In this document: positions 36,608 through 46,586 of the stretch, one piece after another | Layout: each line of letters begins with the position of its first letter | How positions within the stretch are numbered: position 1 is the stretch's first letter | NCBI RefSeq assembly: GCF_001957135.1 | Contig: NZ_MPHK01000007.1 | Coordinates: forward strand, 152,175 to 216,174 | Length of the DNA: 64,000 nt | Reading direction: 5' to 3' | Origin: Shewanella sp. UCD-KL21 | GTDB lineage: Bacteria; Pseudomonadota; Gammaproteobacteria; Enterobacterales; Shewanellaceae | Made by a program: the position numbers and the translations under genes | Notes under the pieces: generated by a model | What the model was told of the DNA's origin: nothing | The model's input: only the letters and a program-made list of their open reading frames with translations | Database searches by the model: none

Positions 36608-37636
36608 CTAAAAAATAACCAGTGAATGTGGCGAGATTGATAAATTGACTTTCAGACCTAAGGTCAGTTCAGTTAATTGGCTTCTAACTTCGAGCGTTTG
36701 TTGTCCTACCTTAACCCAATAATGACAAATTGTACCTAGAAAACGACGCTCAATAATTTCACCATGGCCTTGAGAAGCTGGTTGTAGATCAATCTGTTGC
36801 GGTCTAAGTAGCAACTGGCCTTGATAGTTAGCAGCTTGAGATAACTCTGAGGTACTTTCAATTAATCCCAGAATAGATGACACTTGCTGCTGATTTTTCA
36901 CCATCACAGATAAATAATTACCCGCACCAAGAAAATCAGCAACATAAGGCTCTTTGGGGTGAGCATAGAGGGTTTCAGCTAAGCCGTGTTGTACAATGGC
37001 GCCATCTTTAAATAATGCCAACTTGTCAGCAAATACAAAGGCCTCATCTTTACTGTGGGTCACAAACACCGCACTGACATTACGCTGTTTTAATATTTGC
37101 CTGATCTCTAACATCATTTCATTTCGCACTTGGGCATCAATGTTAGAAAACGGCTCATCTAATAATAATAATTCAGGCTCATAGGCTAATGCGCGAGCAA
37201 TGGATACCCGCTGCTGTTGCCCACCTGATAACTCATGGGGATAACGCGACTCTAGCCCTTCCAGCTTGACCAGTTGCAGCATTTCTTCAAGCCGCGCTTT
37301 ACGTTGAGTGTTATCCAGCCCTTTTACCCCAAATAGCACATTGTCACTGACGGTTAAGTGAGGAAATAAAGCATAGTCTTGGAAAATCATCCCAATGCCG
37401 CGATGCTCGCTGGCAACAAAAGTGTTGTCACCACTTAAACACTCACCATTAATGGAAATACTGCCCTGACTGATGGCCTGTAACCCTGCAATTGCGCGCA
37501 ATAAGGTGGTTTTACCGCAGCCACTTGGGCCAAGCAATGCAACAATTTCACCTTGCTCTAAAGTGAGATCAAGCCCCTTAAGGATCACCTGTCCTTGGTA
37601 GTCGCTTTTTACATTTTGAATGGTCAATGTGGACAT
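36608..37636 (-). CDS. Fe3+ ABC transporter, ATP-binding subunit
   Basis: FbpC-type ATPase of 342 residues. Walker A GPSGCGKTT, signature LSGGQQQR, Walker B LLLLDEPF and the switch His in VFVTHSKDE are intact. A TOBE-like C-terminal region (about 240-342) follows. It starts one base after the permease gene ends, hence the same operon. Partner of the periplasmic and permease proteins upstream. Confidence 0.93.
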   Translation of the reverse strand: MSTLTIQNVKSDYQGQVILKGLDLTLEQGEIVALLGPSGCGKTTLLRAIAGLQAISQGSISINGECLSGDNTFVASEHRGIGMIFQDYALFPHLTVSDNVLFGVKGLDNTQRKARLEEMLQLVKLEGLESRYPHELSGGQQQRVSIARALAYEPELLLLDEPFSNIDAQVRNEMMLEIRQILKQRNVSAVFVTHSKDEAFVFADKLALFKDGAIVQHGLAETLYAHPKEPYVADFLGAGNYLSVMVKNQQQVSSILGLIESTSELSQAANYQGQLLLRPQQIDLQPASQGHGEIIERRFLGTICHYWVKVGQQTLEVRSQLTELTLGLKVNLSISPHSLVIF

Positions 37637-37637
37637 A

Positions 37638-39269
37638 TTAGCTCTCTTGCTCCAATGAACGGTTTAGATAAATCAATGGCACTAACCCAACTAACACAAT
37701 CACGATAGCAGCCAAAGCGCCCTGTTCGAGTTGTTCATCGGAGACAAACTGGAATACATAAGTGGCGAGGTTTTCAAAACCAATGGGTCTTAACAATAGC
37801 GCAGCGGGTAGCTCTTTCATGCTTTCAATAAACACTAATAATGCCCCAGCAAAAATCCCTTTACGTAGCAGCGGTAAATGCACCCGCCACAATAGCTTAG
37901 TGGGCTTTTGCCCCATGGTGATACTGGCCATATCCAATGACGGTGAAATGCGTTTATAACTGTTTTCAATGCTGCCGATAGATATCGCTACAAAGCGAAC
38001 ACAAAAGGCAAAAATTAGCGCGATAACGCTACCGGTAAATAACAATCCAGGGCCGCGAGCACCAAAATAGTCGTAGACATCATTAATAGCAAAATCTAAA
38101 TACGTTAATGGCACTAACACGCCAATGGCCATTACTGTGCCCGGGATGGCATAGCCAGTGCTACTTAATCGTGAAGGTAATACATCAGCCCGGCGAGGGC
38201 TTACGCGCCTTACAAACATCAATACTAATGCCAGTAGCACACATATAAAGCTCACCACTAAGGCAATATACAAACTGTTGAAACTGTATTGCCAAAACTG
38301 GCTGTTCCAGCTCTGGTCAAAATAATCGATGGCGTAGCCGCTTAATACCATAAAAGGTAATAAAAACGCGAGGCCAATCAGCAGGCTACAATAGCCAAAG
38401 GCGAGCCAAGCTTTAACACCTTTTAGCTGGTATCTGTCTGATTCAGTTAACCTAGACTGCTTTTGATATAATTCTTGTTTGCGTCTGGCGAATCGCTCAA
38501 AACCCACCATGGCAAAAATCACCAGCAGCATAATGGCGGATAATTTTGCCGCAGCCGATAAGCTGCCATAGCCCAGCCAAGTATCATAAACAGCGGTCGT
38601 TAAAGTCGGCACCGCAAAATAACTAACAGTAGCAAAATCGGCGGCGGTTTCCATGGCCACTAATGCCATACCCACTGCTAGCGCCGGCCTTGCCATTGGC
38701 AGCCCTAAACGCCAAAAGCTTTTCCACGGGCTACAGCCCATAATTCTTGAGGCATGCAACAGACTGGAAGATTGCTCCATAAATGCAGTTCTGGCCAATA
38801 AATAGATATAAGGAAATAACACCAATGACAGCATAATTGCTGCACCCGTTAAACTGCGAATATCAGGGAAATAGTAATCTTGCGGGGACGTCCAGCCAAA
38901 GACTTGCCTTAACAACTTTTGCACTGGGCCGGCGTAATCAAGCATGTCGGTATACACATACGCCACAATATAAGCAGGCATTGCCAATGGCAATAGCAGC
39001 GCCCATTGGAAGTATCGTCTGGCAGGGAAATGACAGCGGGCTACCAACCAAGCGGCTGGCACTGCAATCACTAAAGAACCGATACACACCTTTAGCATCA
39101 GCAACAGGCTGTTACTAATATAGGTCGGTAACACGGTTGCCATTAAGTGACTAAAAACAGCTTTGTCAGGGAGTGTAGCTTGTACTAAAAGTGCAAAAAG
39201 CGGCAAAATTAATATTACCGCAATTGCATAACCAGCGAACGACCAGCCTCTGGTTAAGCCTAAGATCAT
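37638..39269 (-). CDS. Fe3+ ABC transporter permease (fused two-domain)
   Basis: FbpB-type permease of 543 residues, with about 12 hydrophobic segments in two homologous halves. Each half carries a coupling motif: ASRIMGCSPWKSFWRLGLPMARPAL (given in parts: ASRIMGCSPWKSFWRLGLP) and ASITMGQKPTKLLWRVHLP, both with the EAA-loop pattern that contacts the ATPase. Second gene of the operon, 55 bases after the binding protein. Confidence 0.93.
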   Translation of the reverse strand: MILGLTRGWSFAGYAIAVILILPLFALLVQATLPDKAVFSHLMATVLPTYISNSLLLMLKVCIGSLVIAVPAAWLVARCHFPARRYFQWALLLPLAMPAYIVAYVYTDMLDYAGPVQKLLRQVFGWTSPQDYYFPDIRSLTGAAIMLSLVLFPYIYLLARTAFMEQSSSLLHASRIMGCSPWKSFWRLGLPMARPALAVGMALVAMETAADFATVSYFAVPTLTTAVYDTWLGYGSLSAAAKLSAIMLLVIFAMVGFERFARRKQELYQKQSRLTESDRYQLKGVKAWLAFGYCSLLIGLAFLLPFMVLSGYAIDYFDQSWNSQFWQYSFNSLYIALVVSFICVLLALVLMFVRRVSPRRADVLPSRLSSTGYAIPGTVMAIGVLVPLTYLDFAINDVYDYFGARGPGLLFTGSVIALIFAFCVRFVAISIGSIENSYKRISPSLDMASITMGQKPTKLLWRVHLPLLRKGIFAGALLVFIESMKELPAALLLRPIGFENLATYVFQFVSDEQLEQGALAAIVIVLVGLVPLIYLNRSLEQES

Positions 39270-39324
39270 AAATACTTTCCAGTCTATGCCGCGTTATCGG
39301 TTAACGCGGCGAAATAAAGCATCC

Positions 39325-40344
39325 TTACAGATCAAATTTTACTTCATCAATTAGCTTCACTGCCGCTTGATGGTTTTCTGCTAGCTTAAAGATTGGAAGA
39401 CTATCTGCATTGAAGTCCCCCCAAGAGGCTACCATGTCAGAAGGGGCAACATCGGCTTTTACCGGATATTCCATGTTGACTTCTGCGTAAAGACTTTGAG
39501 CTACATTAGATGACAAAAATTCCATCAATTTTATAGCATTATCTTTGTTTGGAGCAAACCTAGCTAGTGCCATACCAGAAACATTTATATGGGCACCGCG
39601 GTTATCTTGGTTAGGGAAGTTGATTTCAACAGATTCTGCCCAGCTTTTTTGCTTAGGGTCCTTAATCATCTTACCAAAGTAATAGCTGTTGCCTAAGGCG
39701 ATATCACATAAACCTTCGTTTACCGCTTTAACTTGCGCGCGATCATTGCCTTGCGGTTTACGGGCTAAATTGGCTTTAACCCCTTCTAACCACGTTTTGG
39801 TTTCAGCTTCACCATGATGGGCAATCATTGAAGCAACCAGGGCTATGTTATAAGGGTGCTTGAAACTGCGAGTACAGATTTTGCCTTTATATTGCTCAGA
39901 GGCTAAATCTTCATAATTAATATCTAGCTTACCTAAACGGTCTTTTGAAGAATAAACATTACGTACGCGCATGGTTAATGCATACCAATCGTTACTCGGT
40001 GAGCGATATTGGGCTGGGATATTGTTGTGTAAAGTCTCGCTATTCACATCAACAACTAAGTTTTTATCAACGAGTTCCATTAAGCGAGAAAAGTCAGAGG
40101 TTAACACGAGATCAGCAGGAGATAAGCGCCCTTCACGAGCAATACGCTCAGCGATGCCATCTTTGGCAAAAACCACATTCACCTTAATGCCAGTATCTTC
40201 GGTAAATTGCGCTAAAATCGGCTCAACTAGAAAAGCTTGACGATAAGAGTAGATAGTAAGATCTTCAGCTGCAGTTGCTGAAATTGAACTTAGTGACGAT
40301 ACTGCTGCTAATCCTAACAATGCCAGACGCTTAAACGACTTCAT
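39325..40344 (-). CDS. Fe3+-binding periplasmic protein
   Basis: FbpA/FutA-type binding protein of 339 residues with a signal peptide (about residues 1-26, SISATAAED). It has the N-terminal DLTIYSYRQAFLVEPILAQF, and the tyrosines near the C-terminal lobe (GNSYYFGKM) fit the Tyr-rich Fe3+ site. First gene of the operon; a Fur-type site lies about 100 bases upstream. Supplies ferric iron to the permease. Confidence 0.92.
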   Translation of the reverse strand: MKSFKRLALLGLAAVSSLSSISATAAEDLTIYSYRQAFLVEPILAQFTEDTGIKVNVVFAKDGIAERIAREGRLSPADLVLTSDFSRLMELVDKNLVVDVNSETLHNNIPAQYRSPSNDWYALTMRVRNVYSSKDRLGKLDINYEDLASEQYKGKICTRSFKHPYNIALVASMIAHHGEAETKTWLEGVKANLARKPQGNDRAQVKAVNEGLCDIALGNSYYFGKMIKDPKQKSWAESVEINFPNQDNRGAHINVSGMALARFAPNKDNAIKLMEFLSSNVAQSLYAEVNMEYPVKADVAPSDMVASWGDFNADSLPIFKLAENHQAAVKLIDEVKFDL

Positions 40345-40699
40345 TCCAAATATCTCCTTGAGGTTGCGTTACCTCTGTATTAACGCCATAACTGCCCATA
40401 TAAGGACTGTTTTCATGATGCTAACAAGTAACTGCTTATGGAAATGATAACAATTATCAATTGCGATAAGGATAATAGATCACTATCTAAGGAGCAAGTA
40501 TTGTTTAAGGATATAAGCTAACTAAGGTTAAAATATGTTTTTTTAATGTACTGGATTAGTTACAGCATCAGCGCTTTTCGCAGCAAGCGAATAAACAGTT
40601 TAGCCATTGATAATGCGCGTATTAGCAATGTTACTACCGAAATACTAGCCAGTTACAGCCCGCTAGTTACTGGCTAACTAAAGTCTATTTAACAGCTGG
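40345..40699 (-). other. Upstream region of the Fe3+ transport operon
   Basis: 355 bases that contain the promoter of the operon and the Fur-type site, and the 3' side of the ferredoxin reductase gene. I see no gene. Confidence 0.5.
40445..40459. promoter_or_regulatory. Fur box upstream of the Fe3+ ABC operon
   Basis: TGATAACAATTATCA is a perfect 6-3-6 inverted repeat matching the Fur recognition pattern TGATAAT-x-ATTATCA closely. It is flanked by further GATAA-like elements (GCGATAAGGATAAT). It lies 101 bases upstream of the binding-protein start, consistent with iron repression. Confidence 0.8.
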
Positions 40700-41449
40700 C
40701 TACCAATATTTTTCGACGGTAATTTGCCCAGGCGCTCGACGTAGATTTTTCACTAAGCCCTTTTCTGTTAGTACCGTTTGCGCATCAGAAATCATTCCTG
40801 GATTACCACAAATAAGCACTTGTGAGTTATCTTGCGACAAGGTAACGCCAGCCGCTTGTTCAATGAGACCGCTACTTAGCCCATCAGGAATACGACAGGA
40901 TAAGCCGTCTTTATATTCTTCACGGGTGACCATAACTATCAGTACAAATTGCTCGGGATATTGTTGCTGCAGCGCTTGTAATTGGGGTAAATAAGCCAAG
41001 TCTGCAATCATCCGCACACCGTACACCAGCACCACTTTTTCAAACCGTTGCCACGGCTCAGCTGTTTCCATAATCGAAATAAACGGCCCCACGGCAGTGC
41101 CCGTTGCCAAAAACCATAGATCAGGGCCTTGAAGTGCCCCAGAGGGGATTTCATCTAAGGTCATAAAGCCTGATGCCTTGGTGGTTACTTCGATGTTATC
41201 GCCAATTTTAAGAGCCTGTAGATCTGGAGATAACTGACCATCTTCAACGGCGACTGCCAGCACTTCGACATAATCTTTACCCGGTGGGTTAACGATAGAG
41301 TAGGCTCTAGCAATGCGCTTATCGTCACGCATCTGACTCAGTTTAATAAACTGACCAGCAATAAATGGCTCAACATCAGCGCGAATACGCAGCGAAAACA
41401 ACTTGTCATTCCAATCTATACGTTCAATTACAGTACCAGTTGTCCACAT
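40700..41449 (-). CDS. fpr: Ferredoxin/flavodoxin-NADP+ reductase
   Basis: FAD flavoprotein of 249 residues from ATG 41449 (AAGGAA ribosome site); a further 20 upstream codons are read-through of leader. FAD motif RAYSIVNPP (RxYS), NADP-binding GTAVGPFIS, and C-terminal aromatic VEKYW. Transfers electrons between NADPH and ferredoxin or flavodoxin. Divergent from a glutamate-synthase-like FMN gene. Confidence 0.93.
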   Translation of the reverse strand: MWTTGTVIERIDWNDKLFSLRIRADVEPFIAGQFIKLSQMRDDKRIARAYSIVNPPGKDYVEVLAVAVEDGQLSPDLQALKIGDNIEVTTKASGFMTLDEIPSGALQGPDLWFLATGTAVGPFISIMETAEPWQRFEKVVLVYGVRMIADLAYLPQLQALQQQYPEQFVLIVMVTREEYKDGLSCRIPDGLSSGLIEQAAGVTLSQDNSQVLICGNPGMISDAQTVLTEKGLVKNLRRAPGQITVEKYW

Positions 41450-41766
41450 AGGGTAATTCCTTGAGTTTAGGTCAGTTATTTGTCTACTGGCAGGGTCTTT
41501 AAATAACATTTGACCAGACCTTACTGTATTAAACTATAGGTTTGATCAACGCCTTCGGCAATAGCTAGGTGAAACTGTTTTAATAGCAATCAAACTCTAT
41601 CGCTTACTTATATTTAGCCAGAATAAGGTCAAAATTTTTGTCATAAATATCACCCATCAGCCATACTGAGGATAGTCATAAATCTGCATATCTGGTTAAA
41701 ATAAATGCAGATAATCACAGGCTAGCGTCGAATTAGTATCAGACAGATCATTTTTAAGGAACAAAA
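41450..41766. other. Divergent promoter region (fpr / glutamate-synthase-like gene)
   Basis: 317 bases. It contains an 8-bp inverted repeat, ATCTGCAT at 41682-41689 and ATGCAGAT at 41705-41712, with a 15-base spacer. This could be an operator for the FMN enzyme gene. No other gene. Confidence 0.45.
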
Positions 41767-43248
41767 ATGCAGAAGAATTGGTTTATTTGGGGATTAGAAG
41801 TTTTTACGGGATTATTTATTGCGTTTATCGCACTGTTTTTTATCGCGATAATTTATATGTATCTCGCAGATAAATTACAAACCAAGCAAGCGATTAGGCA
41901 TAACTATCCAGTGATTGGCAGATTTAGATACTTATTTGAAAAACAGGGTGAATTTTTCAGGCAGTATTTCTTTGCTCAAGATCGAGAAGAGTTGCCCTTT
42001 AATCGCGCCGAGCGCAGTTGGATTTATCGCGCCGCCAAAGGCATAAACCGCACCATTGCCTTTGGCTCAACCCAAAGCCACGATAAAACTGGCAACATTA
42101 TGTTTTTAAATGCGGCCTTTCCTAAATACGATTCTGATAAACATAATGACGCTGTCATCACCATTGGGACAAACTGCACTTATCCATATGCGACAACCAA
42201 AGTGTGTCATATATCTGCGATGAGTTTTGGTGCGCTCTCGCGCCCAGCGATTACTGCGCTATCCCATGGGGCGGCCCAAGCCGGTTGCTGGTTAAATACT
42301 GGCGAAGGTGGATTAAGTGAACATCACCTTAAAGGTAACTGTGACTTAGTATTTCAAATTGGTACCGCCAAATATGGTGTGCGTAATGAGCAAGGGCAAT
42401 TAGATGATCAAAAGCTTGCCGAAATCGCTGCCCATGATCAGGTAAAAATGTTTGAGATTAAATTAAGCCAAGGTGCAAAACCCGGTAAAGGCGGCATTCT
42501 TCCTGGCGTTAAAGTCACCAGCGAGATCGCCGCTATTAGGGGCATTCCTGTAGGGGAAGACTCCATAAGCCCCAATGGCCATGCTGAATTTAATCAGGTC
42601 GGCGATATTGTGGATATGGTCGCCCATATTCGTAATGTCACCGGTAAGCCCACAGGCATTAAAGCCGTCGTTGGAGACGAGCAATGGCTCATCGATTTAT
42701 GTGACGAAATACTGCTACGAGGCATTGAACATGCGCCGGATTTTTTTACCTTAGATAGCTCAGAAGGCGGGACTGGCGCTGCGCCACAGGCGTTAATGGA
42801 TCATGTGGGTTTACCGCTTAAAGAAAGCCTGCCAATTTTAGTTAACCTGTTAAAGCAAAAAGGCCTTCAACAACGCATAAAAATTATTGCTAGCGGAAAA
42901 ATGGTGCTGCCCTCGCAAGTCGCATGGGCACTAGCAACAGGGGCAGACTTTATTGCCTCAGCGAGAGGTAATATGTTTGCTTTAGGCTGCATTCAAGCAT
43001 TGCAATGCAATAAAGACACCTGCCCGACGGGCATCACTACCCATAACAAAAAATTACAGCAAGGCTTAGATCCGCGCAATAAGTCGGCAAGAGTGGCAAG
43101 CTACAATCGCTCACTGCATTATGATTTAAAGGTTATTGCTCATTCTTGTGGAGTGAGTGAGCCAAGACAATTAACCCGCCACCATGCCAGGATAGTTACA
43201 GAAAGTGGCGTATCTATCTCATTAGATAAGTTTTATCGGCAATACTGA
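41767..43248 (+). CDS. FMN-binding glutamate synthase-like protein
   Basis: A 493-residue protein with an N-terminal membrane helix (residues 8-36) and the central GltS FMN-binding barrel. Landmarks: HISAMSFGALSRPAITAL, FEIKLSQGAKPGKGG, GLTGA-like DSSEGGTGAAP and the Cys-rich GCIQALQCNKDTCPTG near the C terminus, which in glutamate synthases binds a 3Fe-4S cluster. It lacks the amidotransferase domain of GltB. Electron donor could be the divergent fpr pathway. AAGGAAC precedes the ATG. Real substrate unknown. Confidence 0.85.
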   Translation: MQKNWFIWGLEVFTGLFIAFIALFFIAIIYMYLADKLQTKQAIRHNYPVIGRFRYLFEKQGEFFRQYFFAQDREELPFNRAERSWIYRAAKGINRTIAFGSTQSHDKTGNIMFLNAAFPKYDSDKHNDAVITIGTNCTYPYATTKVCHISAMSFGALSRPAITALSHGAAQAGCWLNTGEGGLSEHHLKGNCDLVFQIGTAKYGVRNEQGQLDDQKLAEIAAHDQVKMFEIKLSQGAKPGKGGILPGVKVTSEIAAIRGIPVGEDSISPNGHAEFNQVGDIVDMVAHIRNVTGKPTGIKAVVGDEQWLIDLCDEILLRGIEHAPDFFTLDSSEGGTGAAPQALMDHVGLPLKESLPILVNLLKQKGLQQRIKIIASGKMVLPSQVAWALATGADFIASARGNMFALGCIQALQCNKDTCPTGITTHNKKLQQGLDPRNKSARVASYNRSLHYDLKVIAHSCGVSEPRQLTRHHARIVTESGVSISLDKFYRQY

Positions 43249-43402
43249 TTTTGACGCACATGTTTCGTAGCACTTATACCATTAGCCGCATTATCGCTAT
43301 TAGACTTATCGCTAATTAATTAGCCACATCTAATTTTGAACTATGCTGCATTTAGGTGTAAAATCGTGACCTAGAGCAAGCTTTTATCAAAAGGGTTTAC
43401 AT

Positions 43403-43603
43403 TTGAAAGTATCACATTCATTAATGACGCCAATGATGTCTGCCAAGACAATATCATTAACCTGTAATAACTGCGAAAGGATGTCGGAAATTGAAGGTGA
43501 GAAAATCTGTTTTAACCAAGGCGAAATCAGTCGATTAACCTTTGATACTAGCGCAGAGTCTATCATTAAAATGGTTTGTAATAGTTGGTCTAAAAACGCT
43601 TAG
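43403..43603 (+). CDS. Small protein with a CxxC motif, unknown
   Basis: A 66-residue reading frame from TTG (43403) with AAAGGG seven bases upstream; an ATG at 43424 is an alternative. Sequence includes LTCNNCERMSEIEGEKICF, so three Cys residues, two in a CxxC pair. No family recognised. Weakly supported. Confidence 0.4.
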   Translation: MKVSHSLMTPMMSAKTISLTCNNCERMSEIEGEKICFNQGEISRLTFDTSAESIIKMVCNSWSKNA

Positions 43604-43721
43604 TCAGACGCTAATACATTGCACTGTAAAAGTCTTGGCTATAACTGTGGTGAGCGCTAAAAGCATTCCTTTAAAACGGCAAATCTATTACCAAAGGCCA
43701 ATAACAGATTATAGATAGCAG

Positions 43722-43746
43722 AAAAAAGCAATTAGATTGCTTTTTT
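43722..43746. terminator. Bidirectional terminator between two small genes
   Basis: AAAAAAGCAAT / ATTGCTTTTTT with a TAG loop, T runs on both strands, between convergent genes. Confidence 0.88.
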
Positions 43747-43828
43747 CAGGGAAGGAAACTTGTGGCAATTTAAGCTTGATGGCTATTTAGCTACTAGATC
43801 CAGCAACTAAGCATGGCTAGTCGGTGAT

Positions 43829-44077
43829 TTAAATAAAAATATCTTCGGCGCTATCATCGGCTTTTAGTAAACTATCTTCACTGTTATTGTCATTGATTTT
43901 AGCCAAGGTTAAACCGCGAGTGGTAACAATCAATCCTGCACACAACTCATCATAAACAGTTTGTAGTTCATCTTGATTCATTTCTCGATTTTCAAGCGTT
44001 GCCATAATTGCAAACCAATCAGTAGTCACTTTATGTTGTGTACCTTCTAAGGCTGCTATTAAAGAAATGTTTTGCAC
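43829..44077 (-). CDS. Small acidic protein, unknown (GTG start)
   Basis: An 82-residue protein from GTG 44077, which follows a strong GGAGGT ribosome site at 44083-44088 with five bases between. A TTG three bases earlier would be too close to the site. The protein is acidic at the C terminus (NDNNSEDSLLKADDSAEDIF). Helical pattern NREMNQDELQTVYDEL in the middle. No family recognised. Confidence 0.65.
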   Translation of the reverse strand: MQNISLIAALEGTQHKVTTDWFAIMATLENREMNQDELQTVYDELCAGLIVTTRGLTLAKINDNNSEDSLLKADDSAEDIFI

Positions 44078-44215
44078 CAACGACCTCCATACCTAGATTT
44101 AATTACCCACTAACTTCCTACTTACCTAAACGATCTCAATCCTTTCAAGGCAATTATTACTAATTATACACAAAAACGCCCCTATCAAAGAGATAAAACT
44201 GCTACCAGCCACTTA

Positions 44216-46003
44216 TCAGAGGGTGAGCGCCTGCTCATTTTGAATTTTCCATAGTTTGGCATAGACCCCATTTAGCGCTAACAAGGTGTTATGGGTTCCT
44301 TGTTCAGCCACCATTCCATCTTTGAGTACCACAATTTTATCCGCATCAATAATGGTGGATAATCGATGTGCCACCACCAAACTCGTATGACCTTTAGCAG
44401 CATCTTTTAACGCCGTTAATATTGCTTGCTCTGATTTACTGTCCAAAGATGATGTCGCTTCATCAAAGACCAGTATCGGCGCCGCTTTTAATATTGCTCT
44501 GGCAATTGAAACGCGCTGCTTTTCTCCACCAGACAGTTTAAGACCACGCTCGCCGACTTTAGTATCCCAGCGCTGTGGTAATGACTCAATAAACTCAGTT
44601 AAATTCGCCAGCGCTACCGCACTTTTAACTTCAGCTTCAGTGGCATCAGGGCGACCATATTGGATATTTTGAAAAATGGTGTCGTTAAACAGCACAGTAT
44701 CTTGAGGCACAATTGCAATAGATTGCCGCAGCGCTTGTTGCGAGAGGCCTCTAACATCAGTGCCATCAATACTAATAGCGCCTGAGTTTACATCATAAAA
44801 GCGAAACAACAGTTTTATTAAAGTGGATTTTCCGGCGCCACTTTCACCTACCACCGCGACCTTTTGTCCCGCTGGTACAGTAAAGCTCACCCCTTTAAGA
44901 ATGGGCCTTTGATCGTAATTAAAGTTCACCTCATTAAATGACAGCGCGCCAATCGTTGGCGAGATATCTGTGGCATTCGCTTTATCATTAATGCTTGGCA
45001 CTTTATCCAATAAATCAAACATCCGCTCAATATTAGCCAGTGCCCCGCGTATTTCACGATACACAAAACCCAAGAAATTTAACGGAATAAACAGCTGCAT
45101 CATAAAAGCATTAATTAATACAAAGTCACCTAAGCTCATATTACCTGTGGTAACTTCTGAAGCGGCTAGCCACATCATCGCCGTCATCGCCACCGCGATG
45201 ATTAGCGCTTGGCCGGCATTTAAAGCAAATAATGATAGGCGGTTTTTACGTTTTGCGATTTCCCACTGCTCGAGTGCGGAATCATAGCGATTTGACTCAT
45301 ATTGCTCATTATTAAAATATTTAACCGTTTCATAATTTAATAAGCTGTCGATGGCGCGAGTATTCGATAAAGAGTCAGCCCTTGCAGCATCCCTAACATA
45401 GCCAGTGCGCCACTCTGTGGCCACGATTGAATAACCAATATAAGCAACTACGGCAACCAAGGTAATAAGCGCAAAGCCAACACCGTAGTTATAGAGAAAA
45501 ATGCCAACCACTAAAGCAATTTCTAGTAATGTCGGCACAATATTGAACACCATAAAGCGCATCAGAAAACTCACGCCACTGGTGCCGCGCTCGATATCCC
45601 TTGATAATCCGCCGGTTCGTCTGTCTAAATGAAAATCAAGATCCAGGCGGTGCAAATGCTCAAATACGCTTAAGCCTAACCGGCGAATGGCTCTTTCGGT
45701 CACCCGACCAAACAAGGTGTCACGAATTTCGCCAATGACGACATTTAAAAAGCGCACCCCGCCATAGGCAAGTACTAATGCAATAGGCACAGCAACAATA
45801 GCGGCTGTGCGTTGGCCATCTAAACTGTCGACTAAGTCTTTTAAAATAAATGGCAAACCAACACTAGCAAGTTTGGCAATGACCAAACACAACATCGCCA
45901 AAAAGATGCGACCTTTAAACTCAAATAAATAAGGCAGTAATAAGCCAACGACTTTCCAATTAAGCTTACCTACCGGTCCATCAAAATACGCCGACGGTCT
46001 CAT
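44216..46003 (-). CDS. ABC exporter of the ATM1/HMT type
   Basis: Fused TMD-NBD exporter of 595 residues. Six helices (residues 20-320), then the NBD with Walker A GESGAGKST, signature LSGGEKQR, Walker B ILVFDEATSSLDSKSE and switch SLVVAHRLST. FDLLDKVPSINDKANA and the long cytoplasmic loops match the Atm1/HMT1-like group, which exports glutathione-linked compounds and protects against heavy metals in related bacteria. The substrate here is inferred from family only. Confidence 0.88.
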   Translation of the reverse strand: MRPSAYFDGPVGKLNWKVVGLLLPYLFEFKGRIFLAMLCLVIAKLASVGLPFILKDLVDSLDGQRTAAIVAVPIALVLAYGGVRFLNVVIGEIRDTLFGRVTERAIRRLGLSVFEHLHRLDLDFHLDRRTGGLSRDIERGTSGVSFLMRFMVFNIVPTLLEIALVVGIFLYNYGVGFALITLVAVVAYIGYSIVATEWRTGYVRDAARADSLSNTRAIDSLLNYETVKYFNNEQYESNRYDSALEQWEIAKRKNRLSLFALNAGQALIIAVAMTAMMWLAASEVTTGNMSLGDFVLINAFMMQLFIPLNFLGFVYREIRGALANIERMFDLLDKVPSINDKANATDISPTIGALSFNEVNFNYDQRPILKGVSFTVPAGQKVAVVGESGAGKSTLIKLLFRFYDVNSGAISIDGTDVRGLSQQALRQSIAIVPQDTVLFNDTIFQNIQYGRPDATEAEVKSAVALANLTEFIESLPQRWDTKVGERGLKLSGGEKQRVSIARAILKAAPILVFDEATSSLDSKSEQAILTALKDAAKGHTSLVVAHRLSTIIDADKIVVLKDGMVAEQGTHNTLLALNGVYAKLWKIQNEQALTL

Positions 46004-46370
46004 TTATTACCACCAATTATAAAATTTAAAGATGCTTGTTTCACAAATAAAGCTAACTTTTGCTACCACAATAAGTTAACACTTAACCAAAAATGTAGTG
46101 CGAGTTAATTTAACTAAGGCAGAAAACGGCTTTAGGCTAACAAAATTTAATCATTATAGCGTTTTACATCGACACTAGTAGCACTTAAGGCTGACAAAAC
46201 TTGCCGATTGCTAGTATCAAAGGTTATTTTTTAGCAAAAAAACACAAAAAAATGCAAAATCAGCTTGGTTTACAGTTCTGCAACGAAAAAGAATTTGCTA
46301 CTCTTTACTCGGTACTTGTTGGCGATTTCCATTAATCATTCACCTTTATTCCCAGTTCAAAGGAAGCAAT
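46004..46370. other. Intergenic region upstream of the 57-codon gene
   Basis: 367 bases between divergent genes; AT-rich. I see no other gene and no clear operator. Confidence 0.5.
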
Positions 46371-46544
46371 ATGTTAGACGCAGCAAAAACGCAGGCTCCA
46401 CCAATGCAATTAATTCAAACTTGGGTGTGGATGATGATTGAGTCTGGTAACCCTGAGCTTCAGGATAAGGGAAGAAATAATCTTATTTCTGCTTTTGGTA
46501 GCCTTGCAAAAGCCAATGAATATTTAGCTAATAGCAATAATTAA
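46371..46544 (+). CDS. Small 57-residue protein, unknown
   Basis: ATG 46371 follows AAAGGAAG with a normal gap. The frame ends TAA at 46542-46544. Sequence starts MLDAAKTQAPPMQLIQTW and contains WMMIESGNPELQDKGRNNL and FGSLAKANEYLANSNN. It is largely helical with a Trp/Met-rich centre. The stop lies inside a 13-bp stem-loop. Looks real by ribosome site and coding pattern, but I do not recognise a family. Confidence 0.7.
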   Translation: MLDAAKTQAPPMQLIQTWVWMMIESGNPELQDKGRNNLISAFGSLAKANEYLANSNN

Positions 46545-46568
46545 GGCGCCTAATAGCGCCTTAATTAT
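46537..46568. terminator. Stem-loop between the small gene and aroG
   Basis: ATAATTAAGGCGC (46537-46549) / GCGCCTTAATTAT (46556-46568), a perfect 13-bp stem containing the stop codon of the small gene. No strong T tract on either strand, so it is a weak terminator or processing structure. Confidence 0.55.
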
Positions 46569-46586
46569 ATGTAACAAGCAGTACTG

